A stretch of 64,000 bases of DNA from Thalassococcus halodurans (lineage in GTDB: Bacteria > Pseudomonadota > Alphaproteobacteria > Rhodobacterales > Rhodobacteraceae). A program made the translations under genes and the position numbers. Under the pieces are notes generated by a model. It saw only the letters and a list, made by a program, of their open reading frames with translations, ran no database searches and was not told the DNA's origin. Positions 54,927 through 64,000 of the stretch are shown piece after piece. Within the stretch, counting starts at the first letter, position 1, and each line of letters opens with the position of its first letter. The DNA lies in NCBI RefSeq assembly GCF_900108225.1, contig NZ_FNUZ01000004.1, positions 349,360 to 413,359 on the forward strand, given 5' to 3'.

Positions 54927-55613
54927 CTATCTGCAGATGCCTTCCGGCTCGGCCCCGCTCCACGGTAGGATCACCTGTTCCACATCCAGCACATCGCGCA
55001 GGCGTTGGATCGGCATGGCCTTTGCGATCATCCCCTCAAGCCGCGCGGTGCGGGGGGCATCAGGGTCCAGCAATTGGCAGCAGACGTATTCTTCGACAAT
55101 TGCGCCCTGTTGTTCGAAGCCATAGTCCAGAAACGCGCCCTCTGTATCCGGATTGAACAGATAGGGATCATCGCTGCGCTGGTGTTCGGCGGCGGCTTTG
55201 ACGGGGTGGTATCCGGTCCGCGCGCGGTTCTGCCATTGCCAGACGTGGGTCATCTCATGGGCAAACAACATGGCGGCGTAGACGTGCACCTCTTTCGGCC
55301 AGTTGGGCAGATAATCGGGGATATACAGGTCTTTGCGGTAGTAGACGTCATTGAACAGCGTGATCGCGCCGGGCGAGACCTCGATCTCGTCGCCGCTGAC
55401 AGGGGCAAAGATGCGTTCCTGACAGGTCAGACGGGGCCGCACGGGAAGCGAGGTAATATAGCTGCCTGCGAAATGCCCGTCATGGAAACGGACTGGGGCA
55501 GGATCGACCTGATCGCCCGCCATAGCTTGTGTGAACAGGATTTCATTCTGTGTCAGGGGACGGCCCGAGCAGGCGGTCAGGACAAGAGTGGCGGAAAGGA
55601 TCAATGCGCGCAT
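54927..55613 (-). CDS. Zinc-metallopeptidase-like lipoprotein
   Basis: A 228-residue lipoprotein: lipobox LTAC with Cys15, and a HEMTH motif (H119-E-x-x-H123) in MLFAHEMTHVWQWQNR, typical of gluzincin-like folds. A downstream Glu ligand could be in EGAFLDYGFEQQGAIVEEY. Related periplasmic proteins are sometimes annotated without activity. It converges on the CsbD terminator. Confidence 0.8.
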   Translation of the reverse strand: MRALILSATLVLTACSGRPLTQNEILFTQAMAGDQVDPAPVRFHDGHFAGSYITSLPVRPRLTCQERIFAPVSGDEIEVSPGAITLFNDVYYRKDLYIPDYLPNWPKEVHVYAAMLFAHEMTHVWQWQNRARTGYHPVKAAAEHQRSDDPYLFNPDTEGAFLDYGFEQQGAIVEEYVCCQLLDPDAPRTARLEGMIAKAMPIQRLRDVLDVEQVILPWSGAEPEGICR

Positions 55614-55662
55614 GGCCGGACATTTGCGGGATTGTCAGGCGCTGTCCAGTGAACTTTTCGCT

Positions 55663-55742
55663 AGGCGCGGAGCAAAGGCCGAAGGCCTCGGCTCCCAGAG
55701 GCGACGGGCCGCCATGCGGTGTCTCTTTGGCTGGGGCTGGTC
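55663..55742. repeat. Intergenic repeat, copy 1
   Basis: An 80-base unit starting AGGCGCGGAGCAAAGG, 207 bases from copy 2 and in the same orientation. The first 24 bases are identical in both; the rest shows about 75-80 percent identity, with shared blocks CCAGAG, CGACG, GCGG and CTCTTTGG. Confidence 0.75.
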
Positions 55743-55869
55743 CGGCGCTTGGAACGCTGGCGGATTTGGTTGGAATGAGCGAGCCTGCTGTCCACTGTTC
55801 GCTTTGGAACGAACCTGGATAAAGGCAGAGCACTAAACCTAACCCGCAGCTCGTAATGAATAGTGCGGA

Positions 55870-55948
55870 AGGCGCGGAGCAAAGGCCGAAGGCCGCCACG
55901 CCAGAGACGACGCGCCCCCACGCGGCGGCTCTTTGGGTGGGGGTGGTC
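55870..55948. repeat. Intergenic repeat, copy 2
   Basis: A 79-base relative of the unit at 55663-55742. Together with the DNA between, it fills the 463-base gap between the metallopeptidase-like gene and parE. No gene is supported here; short frames on the minus strand encode only repeat-derived Ala/Ser/Gly peptides. It resembles interspersed elements of alphaproteobacteria but I cannot name a family. Confidence 0.75.
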
Positions 55949-56076
55949 TACCCCCTCAGCACTCCTACGGACTTGGAGAGATAAAGCGCACCCGTTCGAC
56001 CGTTACAACGCCACCGCGCGCGTCGTCTCGGGCACATCTGAGAGATGTTTCCTAAAATGCTTAGGCCACGAAAGCC

Positions 56077-58035
<1,959 letters not shown>

Positions 58036-58164
58036 GGGCTGCTCTTTTTCTGTTGGTCTGTTGATTGCGCGCGATTAGACCATTTGGTGAAGGGCAGGGC
58101 AAGACGGGTTCAACAGCGATTCTGCGGTTGGGGACGTCAGAGTGCGGTCCAAGGAGCTACCGAC

Positions 58165-59067
58165 ATGCAGGCGATTTCCGAAAACACACGTGGTGCGTTG
58201 TTGATGACGCTGTCCATGGCGGCATTTACGTTGAATGACACGTGTTTCAAGCTGGTCGGTAAGACGCTGCCACTGGGGCAGGTTCTGTTCCTGCGCGGGG
58301 TGATGGCAAGTTTGTTCCTGCTGATGTTGGCGCGGTTCTTTGGTGTTCGGTGGCCCGACCTATCGCGCAAGGACACGGTGTTGATCGCGGTTCGGTCGTT
58401 TGCCGAGGTCGGGGCGGCCTTCTTTTTGTTGACCGCACTGATGAATATGCCGCTGGCGAACCTGACGGCGCTTTTGCAGATGTTGCCGTTGACAGTGACC
58501 TTGGGAAGCGCGCTGTTTTTCCGAGAGGCCGTCGGTTGGCGACGCTGGGGTGCGATTGTGGTCGGCTTTTGCGGCATGCTGCTGATCGTCAAGCCGGGGG
58601 CAGAGGGGTTCAATCTGTTTTCGGTCTATGGCCTGATTGCGGTGGCCTTTGTCACCCTGCGGGATTTGACGGTGCGCCGGATTTCGGCGTCGGTGCCGTC
58701 ATTGTTCGTGACCATCGCGGCAAGCGTATCTGTGACCATATTCGCGGGCATACTGGGCACACAGGAAGACTGGCTTGCCATGGGGGGGCGTGAATGGGCG
58801 CTGATTGGCGCGACAGCGGCCTTTATTTGTGTGGGTTATTTCCTAAGCGTGCTGGTCATGCGCGTGGGCGAGGTCAGCCATGTGGCGCCTTTCCGGTACA
58901 CTGGGCTGGTCTGGGCCCTGATCCTTGGCTTTGTGGTTTTTGGCGACTGGCCGGGTAACCTGACCTTGATCGGGGCGGCGATCATTGTGGCGACGGGTGT
59001 CTTTACAATGTGGCGCGAAGCACAGGTGCGGCGGCGTTTGCGGAAAATCCAGGCGGCTGGGCTTTAA
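58165..59067 (+). CDS. DMT/EamA family membrane transporter
   Basis: A 300-residue inner-membrane protein with ten hydrophobic helices in two EamA halves (MTLSMAAFTLNDTCFKLVGKTL near the start). AAGGAG lies eight bases before the ATG at 58165; an open frame runs upstream into parE and is not used. Substrate is unknown. The stop overlaps that of the glycosyltransferase on the other strand by four bases. Confidence 0.88.
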   Translation: MQAISENTRGALLMTLSMAAFTLNDTCFKLVGKTLPLGQVLFLRGVMASLFLLMLARFFGVRWPDLSRKDTVLIAVRSFAEVGAAFFLLTALMNMPLANLTALLQMLPLTVTLGSALFFREAVGWRRWGAIVVGFCGMLLIVKPGAEGFNLFSVYGLIAVAFVTLRDLTVRRISASVPSLFVTIAASVSVTIFAGILGTQEDWLAMGGREWALIGATAAFICVGYFLSVLVMRVGEVSHVAPFRYTGLVWALILGFVVFGDWPGNLTLIGAAIIVATGVFTMWREAQVRRRLRKIQAAGL

Positions 59068-59885
59068 GAGAAGATGCGGCGGATCGCGTCTGCGTCGATG
59101 GCGAACAGATCGCGGAAGTCTTGTTCCTGATCAGGGGACAGCCGGGGCAGGGTAACAGGCTTTACGTGTTTGCCTTGGCGCGAGTCATTGTGGTCGTTGT
59201 GCCCGCGCACGTACATGGGACGATCTGTAAACGTGACGGTGGGCATGAACTGGTTCAGCTTCTGATGGCCGAAGTTCATGATCGAGCGGCGCACTTTGCC
59301 CTGCACCGCCACAGCCTGAGCCACGCCCCAGTAGGGATGAACGACTTCTTCTGCACAGATGCCCTTTGCATCGGGGCGGGCCACATACCCGCGGTTCCAG
59401 TCAAAGCCGACCAAACCGTGGGTCCGGGTCAACGCCTGACAATCCTGCGCAGCCTGCTTGAGTGTTGCAACGAAACCCAAAGCGATGGCGTCGTCGTCAT
59501 CGTGGCGGAATTGCAGGCATGGCTCTTTGATATCGGTCCGGGCTTCGTTCAGAACCTGCTGACAGACCTTGCGATGGGGGAGGGGCGGACGTGCCACGAT
59601 GCGCACATCTTTCAATCCGGCGACCAAGCGTTCCAGACGGTCGCGATACGCATCAGGCAGTTGATCCCCTATAAGAATGACAAAGGTAAAGTCGGGATCG
59701 GTTTGGTTCAGAAGGGACGGTAGGCAGATGCCTTCGAAATGGCGGAACCGTTCTTCCAGCCGGTCTTGGGAATAGAGATAGGCGATGCGATCTTCGATTG
59801 TGGGGTGTTCCACCTGAAACCCGCCTTCGGCCGGATAGGAAAAGCGGCAAAACCCGATCACCTGCACCTTGTGAAACCTCCGCAC
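59064..59885 (-). CDS. Putative glycosyltransferase of the Rhamno_transf type
   Basis: A 273-residue predicted GT-A-like protein: VQVIGFCRFSYP near the N-terminus, SLLNQTDPDFTFVILIGDQLPDAYRDRL, the QFRHDDDDAIA metal/sugar-nucleotide motif, and HPYWGVAQAVAVQG. The family is annotated as putative rhamnosyltransferase. It is likely involved in cell surface polysaccharide or adhesion glycans. It stands alone, convergent with the DMT gene. Confidence 0.82.
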   Translation of the reverse strand: MRRFHKVQVIGFCRFSYPAEGGFQVEHPTIEDRIAYLYSQDRLEERFRHFEGICLPSLLNQTDPDFTFVILIGDQLPDAYRDRLERLVAGLKDVRIVARPPLPHRKVCQQVLNEARTDIKEPCLQFRHDDDDAIALGFVATLKQAAQDCQALTRTHGLVGFDWNRGYVARPDAKGICAEEVVHPYWGVAQAVAVQGKVRRSIMNFGHQKLNQFMPTVTFTDRPMYVRGHNDHNDSRQGKHVKPVTLPRLSPDQEQDFRDLFAIDADAIRRIFS

Positions 59886-60348
59886 CCTTACGATATGTCC
59901 GGAACCAAGATTGTCAGGCTATGCAATCCCGCGCAACCCGACTAAATAGGCGCAGATACGGCGGAAAATGACCGGTCCATAACTGTCGGTTCACGAGTGT
60001 TGACAAGGTGTGCGACTCCTCATATACGCGCCGCATCCGTTCGGGGCTTTCTGTACCCCGAGCATTTACAGAACCGAAGCGGTCAAGATCCGGATGGCAA
60101 CATCCCGATCCTCTGGAATACCCCGCGTCGTTCCCTGGACAAAGGGGACGCATGCGGTTTTTTGCGTCGTCTGACATTTGTCGGCGCCTAAAACCCGGTC
60201 GCGGCGCACCGAAATGTGCCGCAAGCGCTGTCCAGGGCGCGAGACAGATACACCGGTGACCTCACGGACGCGTGGGGGCGCCTTACGAGAAACCCGCGCA
60301 GGCCACTTCTGCGCACACATATGTGAGCTACACGGGGAAAGAACCGGA
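59886..60348 (+). promoter_or_regulatory. Promoter and long leader of the str operon
   Basis: TTGACA (60000-60005), a 17-base spacer and TATACG (60023-60028) form a near-consensus housekeeping promoter, giving a leader of about 310 bases before rpsL. Within the leader GACGCA (60147-60152) can pair with TGCGTC (60163-60168). No gene is seen. A leader of this length in an r-protein operon could host attenuation or S7-type feedback. Confidence 0.7.
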
Positions 60349-60720
60349 ATGCCAACCATTCAACAGCTGATCCGCAAGCCGCGGCAGCCCAAAGTAAAGC
60401 GCTCTAAGTCGCAGCATCTTGAGCAATGCCCGCAGAAGCGTGGCGTTTGCACACGCGTATACACAACAACACCGAAGAAGCCGAACTCGGCGATGCGGAA
60501 AGTTGCGAAGGTACGCCTGACAAACGGTTACGAAGTCATCAGCTACATTCCGGGTGAAAGCCACAACCTGCAGGAACACTCTGTTGTTCTGATCCGTGGC
60601 GGCCGTGTGAAAGACCTTCCGGGTGTCCGCTACCACATCCTGCGTGGTGTTCTGGATACTCAGGGCGTTAAAGACCGTAAACAGCGCCGCTCCAAGTATG
60701 GCGCTAAGCGTCCGAAGTAA
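60349..60720 (+). CDS. rpsL: Ribosomal protein S12
   Basis: A 123-residue 30S protein of the decoding centre. [12 protein letters not shown] begins the protein, and the conserved [19 protein letters not shown] and [10 protein letters not shown] segments are intact; Lys is present at the usual streptomycin-sensitive positions. First gene of the str operon, 14 bases before rpsG. Confidence 0.98.
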   Translation: MPTIQQLIRKPRQPKVKRSKSQHLEQCPQKRGVCTRVYTTTPKKPNSAMRKVAKVRLTNGYEVISYIPGESHNLQEHSVVLIRGGRVKDLPGVRYHILRGVLDTQGVKDRKQRRSKYGAKRPK

Positions 60721-60734
60721 GAGGATTATAGAAT

Positions 60735-61205
60735 ATGTCCCGTCGTCACGCCGCTGAAAAACGCGAAGTCCTGCCCGACGCCAAGTTTGGTGACCGCGTT
60801 CTGTCCAAGTTCATGAACAACCTCATGATCGATGGCAAAAAATCCGTAGCCGAACGCATCGTCTACAACGCACTTGACCGCGTTGAAGGCAAAATCAAAC
60901 GCGCACCCGTTGAAGTGTTCCACGAAGCACTCGACAACATCAAACCGTCGGTCGAAGTTCGTTCCCGCCGTGTTGGTGGTGCGACGTACCAGGTACCCGT
61001 TGAAGTCCGCCCCGAGCGTCGCGAAGCTCTTGCCATCCGTTGGCTGATCACCGCGTCCCGCGCACGCAACGAGAACACCATGGAAGAACGCCTTGCTGGC
61101 GAACTGTTGGACGCTGTTCAGTCCCGCGGTGCAGCTGTCAAGAAACGTGAAGACACTCACAAAATGGCCGACGCGAACAAAGCGTTCAGCCATTATCGCT
61201 GGTAA
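60735..61205 (+). CDS. rpsG: Ribosomal protein S7
   Basis: A 156-residue 30S primary-assembly protein, starting [19 protein letters not shown], with [24 protein letters not shown] in the middle and [15 protein letters not shown] at the end. In E. coli it represses its own operon by binding the rpsL-rpsG junction; here that junction is only 14 bases. GAGGAT precedes the ATG. Confidence 0.98.
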   Translation: MSRRHAAEKREVLPDAKFGDRVLSKFMNNLMIDGKKSVAERIVYNALDRVEGKIKRAPVEVFHEALDNIKPSVEVRSRRVGGATYQVPVEVRPERREALAIRWLITASRARNENTMEERLAGELLDAVQSRGAAVKKREDTHKMADANKAFSHYRW

Positions 61206-61227
61206 TCTTGGCTTAGGACTACATCCA

Positions 61228-63345
61228 ATGGCACGCGAATATACGCTCAATCATTACCGCAACTTCGGTATCATGGCGCACATCGATGCGGGTAAAACAA
61301 CCTGCTCCGAGCGCATCCTGTACTACACCGGCAAATCCCACAACATCGGTGAGGTGCACGATGGTGCAGCCACCATGGACTGGATGGAGCAGGAACAGGA
61401 ACGCGGCATCACGATCACCTCGGCTGCGACAACAACATTCTGGGAGCGTACAGAGGACGGCGAAACAGCCGATACTCCGAAGCACCGTCTGAACATCATC
61501 GACACACCCGGACACGTTGACTTCACCATCGAAGTTGAGCGTTCGCTGGCCGTTCTCGACGGCGCGGTTTGTGTTCTGGACGCCAACGCTGGTGTTGAGC
61601 CCCAGACAGAAACCGTTTGGCGTCAGGCTGACCGCTACAAAGTTCCGCGTATCGTGTTCGTCAACAAGATGGACAAGATCGGCGCTGACTTCTTCAACTG
61701 TGTTCGCATGATTGAAGACCGTACAGGCGCGCGTGCTGTTCCTGTCGGCATTCCGATCGGTGCAGAATCCGAGCTGGAAGGTCTGCTGGACCTGGTCACC
61801 ATGAAAGAGTGGCTGTGGAAAGGTGAAGACCTTGGCGCATCCTGGGTTCAGGTCGACATCCGTCCCGAGCTGCAGGACATGGCCAACGAATGGCGCGAAA
61901 AAATGGTCGAAGCTGCTGTAGAGCAGGACGAAGAGGCCATGATGGAATACCTCGAAGGCAACGAACCGGACGTTCCGACGCTCCGCGCGCTGCTGCGTAA
62001 GGGTACTCTGGCGCTGGAATTCGTTCCTGTTCTGGGTGGTTCCGCGTTCAAAAACAAAGGCGTACAGCCTCTGTTGAACGCAGTTATCGACTATCTGCCG
62101 AGCCCGCTCGACGTTGTTGATTACATGGGCTTTGAACCGGGTGACGAAAACGAAGAACGTAACATCGCACGTCGTGCGGATGACGAAATGCCCTTCTCGG
62201 GTCTGGCGTTCAAAATCATGAACGACCCCTTCGTTGGCTCCCTGACATTTACCCGTATCTACTCGGGTACAATGAACAAGGGTGACACCGTTCTGAACTC
62301 GACCAAAGGCAAGAAAGAGCGCATCGGTCGTATGATGATGATGCACTCCAACAACCGTGAAGAGATCGAAGAAGCATTTGCAGGCGACATCATCGCGCTG
62401 GCGGGTCTGAAAGACACGACAACCGGTGACACACTCTGTGATGCGAAAGCGCCTGTCGTTCTGGAAACCATGACATTCCCGGATCCGGTTATCGAAATCG
62501 CGGTCGAGCCCAAAACAAAGGGCGACCAAGAGAAGATGTCCCAAGGTCTGGCACGTCTGGCGGCAGAAGACCCCTCCTTCCGTGTCGAAACCGACCTCGA
62601 GTCCGGTCAGACCATCATGAAGGGCATGGGCGAACTTCACCTCGACATTCTGGTCGATCGTCTGAAGCGCGAATTCAAAGTTGAAGCGAACATCGGTGCG
62701 CCGCAGGTGGCATACCGTGAAACGATCAGCCACGAAGTCGAGCACACATACACCCACAAGAAACAGTCTGGTGGTTCGGGTCAGTTCGGTGAGGTCAAAC
62801 TCATCATCACGCCGACAGAGCCGGGCGAGGGTTATTCGTTCGAATCCCGCATCGTTGGTGGTGCTGTTCCGAAGGAATACATCCCGGGTGTTGAAAAGGG
62901 CATCAACTCGGTCATGGATAGCGGCCCGCTGGCTGGCTTCCCCGTGATCGACTTTAAAGTTGCTCTGATCGACGGTAAGTTCCACGACGTTGACTCCAGC
63001 GTTCTGGCCTTCGAAATCGCTGCACGTATGTGTATGCGCGAAGGCATGAAGAAAGCTGGCGCGAAGCTGCTGGAACCGATCATGAAGGTCGAAGTTATCA
63101 CGCCTGAAGAATACACAGGTGGTATCATCGGCGACCTCACATCCCGTCGTGGTCAAGTTTCCGGTCAGGAACCGCGCGGCAACGCAATCGCGATCGACGC
63201 GAACGTTCCGCTGGCCAACATGTTCGGCTACATCAACACACTGCGCTCCATGTCCTCGGGCCGCGCGCAGTTCACGATGCAGTTCTCGCATTACGACCCT
63301 GTCCCGCAGAACATCTCGGACGAGATTCAAGCGAAATACGCATAA
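61228..63345 (+). CDS. fusA: Elongation factor G
   Basis: A 705-residue translocase GTPase. It has G1 [10 protein letters not shown]2 [11 protein letters not shown]3 [10 protein letters not shown]4 NKMDK and the four other domains, ending in [21 protein letters not shown]. The ATG at 61228 is the normal EF-G start ([19 protein letters not shown]); the frame upstream runs back into rpsG and is not used. It lies 22 bases after rpsG. Confidence 0.98.
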   Translation: MAREYTLNHYRNFGIMAHIDAGKTTCSERILYYTGKSHNIGEVHDGAATMDWMEQEQERGITITSAATTTFWERTEDGETADTPKHRLNIIDTPGHVDFTIEVERSLAVLDGAVCVLDANAGVEPQTETVWRQADRYKVPRIVFVNKMDKIGADFFNCVRMIEDRTGARAVPVGIPIGAESELEGLLDLVTMKEWLWKGEDLGASWVQVDIRPELQDMANEWREKMVEAAVEQDEEAMMEYLEGNEPDVPTLRALLRKGTLALEFVPVLGGSAFKNKGVQPLLNAVIDYLPSPLDVVDYMGFEPGDENEERNIARRADDEMPFSGLAFKIMNDPFVGSLTFTRIYSGTMNKGDTVLNSTKGKKERIGRMMMMHSNNREEIEEAFAGDIIALAGLKDTTTGDTLCDAKAPVVLETMTFPDPVIEIAVEPKTKGDQEKMSQGLARLAAEDPSFRVETDLESGQTIMKGMGELHLDILVDRLKREFKVEANIGAPQVAYRETISHEVEHTYTHKKQSGGSGQFGEVKLIITPTEPGEGYSFESRIVGGAVPKEYIPGVEKGINSVMDSGPLAGFPVIDFKVALIDGKFHDVDSSVLAFEIAARMCMREGMKKAGAKLLEPIMKVEVITPEEYTGGIIGDLTSRRGQVSGQEPRGNAIAIDANVPLANMFGYINTLRSMSSGRAQFTMQFSHYDPVPQNISDEIQAKYA

Positions 63346-63350
63346 GGAGC

Positions 63351-63403
63351 GGTGCGTGGGAAACCACGCACCCTACCACGTAGGGTGTGCTTTTGGGCGC
63401 ACC
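63351..63403 (+). promoter_or_regulatory. Overlapping hairpins between fusA and tuf
   Basis: Three structures compete: GGTGCGTGG-GAAA-CCACGCACC (63351-63372), CACCCTA-CCACG-TAGGGTG (63369-63387) and GGTGTGC-N6-GCGCACC (63384-63403, one G-T pair). The first and second share four bases and the second and third share four, so they are mutually exclusive. None has a T run. They fill the 85-base fusA-tuf gap and may control tuf translation or processing. Confidence 0.6.
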
Positions 63404-63430
63404 GCAACTCTGAAGTAAGGAGCCAATATC

Positions 63431-64000
63431 ATGGCAAAGGAAAAGTTTGAGCGCGGCAAGCCGCACTGCAACATTGGCACGATTGGTCACGTTGACCACG
63501 GCAAAACGACGCTGACAGCGGCGATCACGAAGTACTTTGGTGACTTCAAAGCGTACGACCAGATTGACGGTGCGCCTGAAGAAAAAGCGCGCGGCATCAC
63601 GATCTCGACTGCGCACGTTGAGTACGAAACAGAAGCACGTCACTACGCACACGTCGACTGCCCCGGCCACGCTGACTATGTTAAGAACATGATCACCGGT
63701 GCGGCGCAGATGGACGGCGCGATCCTGGTTGTGAACGCGGCCGACGGCCCGATGCCCCAGACACGCGAGCACATCCTGCTTGGCCGTCAGGTTGGTATCC
63801 CGGCGATGGTTGTTTTCCTGAACAAAGTTGACCAGGTTGACGACGAAGAACTGCTGGAACTGGTTGAGATGGAAGTTCGTGAACTTCTGTCCGAGTACGA
63901 CTTCCCGGGCGACGATATTCCGATCATCGCAGGTTCCGCTCTGGCGGCGATGGAAGGCCGTGACCCGGAAATCGGCGAAAACAAGATCAAAGAACTGATG
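63431..64000 (+). CDS. tuf: Elongation factor Tu (partial, N-terminal part)
   Basis: The first 190 codons of EF-Tu, cut by the end of the window. AAGGAGCC precedes the ATG, and [56 protein letters not shown] and NKVDQVDD give the GTPase motifs. It is the last visible gene of the str operon. Confidence 0.98.
   Translation, partial: MAKEKFERGKPHCNIGTIGHVDHGKTTLTAAITKYFGDFKAYDQIDGAPEEKARGITISTAHVEYETEARHYAHVDCPGHADYVKNMITGAAQMDGAILVVNAADGPMPQTREHILLGRQVGIPAMVVFLNKVDQVDDEELLELVEMEVRELLSEYDFPGDDIPIIAGSALAAMEGRDPEIGENKIKELM

Noticed and set aside
55543..55921. Short open frames on both strands over the intergenic repeats
   Set aside because: Their peptides repeat because the DNA repeats; no start site or neighbour supports translation.
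61219..63330. A 703-codon open frame on the minus strand
   Set aside because: It is the mirror of fusA, whose GTPase motifs are intact; the antisense product is Cys/Phe/Val-rich without family features.

Overview
The window is a continuous piece of an alphaproteobacterial chromosome, most likely a marine Rhodobacterales (Roseobacter-group) species. This rests on moderately high GC, an FnrL-type box before a universal stress gene, an AcuI-type acrylyl-CoA reductase, an NDUFS4-like complex I accessory subunit, Rhodobacterales-typical small families (DUF6494, DUF6505, DUF4444, DUF3305/3306), and an str operon (rpsL-rpsG-fusA-tuf). I see no transposase, integrase, CRISPR array or rRNA. One tRNA-Arg(UCU) is present. 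The genus cannot be fixed from the sequence alone.

Layout. 1-20 kb is mostly housekeeping: the end of an amidohydrolase, a very acidic 782-residue protein of unknown function, thiN, two-partner convergent pairs, ettA, nadD, a PBP4-type carboxypeptidase, a hemerythrin protein, an envelope-stress-like two-component system divergent from an HtrA protease, a Usp gene, uvrB and the NDUFS4 homologue, then a GH19 lysozyme-like gene with a small partner. 20-29.5 kb holds acuI, a fatty acid desaturase and a UgpBAEC-type glycerol-3-phosphate/glycerophosphodiester importer with a phosphodiesterase-like last gene and a divergent LacI regulator. 29.5-34.8 kb holds the tRNA, a DEAD-box helicase with a structured leader, an exported protein pair and an FMN 2-hydroxyacid oxidase.

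34.8-40.3 kb is a self-contained iron uptake operon (Fiu-like TonB-dependent receptor, PiuC, ExbB, ExbD, TonB). 40.6-54.6 kb is the most interesting part: a respiratory, membrane-bound Mo/W formate dehydrogenase (alpha, beta, gamma) with its TorD chaperone, a Tat mini-protein, DUF3305, DUF3306, a WD40-cytochrome c fusion, a 51-residue membrane protein, a 654-residue polyferredoxin, a cytochrome c fused to what looks like a shrunken tungstate-binding protein, and a second run of DUF6494, Mrp/ApbC, a degenerate biotin/lipoate ligase-like protein and DUF6505. The enzyme core is known; most of the accessory set has no assigned role.

54.6-64 kb returns to housekeeping: CsbD, a zinc-metallopeptidase-like lipoprotein, an intergenic repeat pair, parE, a DMT transporter, a glycosyltransferase, and the str operon, which has a strong promoter, a long leader and overlapping hairpins between fusA and tuf. 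The window ends inside tuf.
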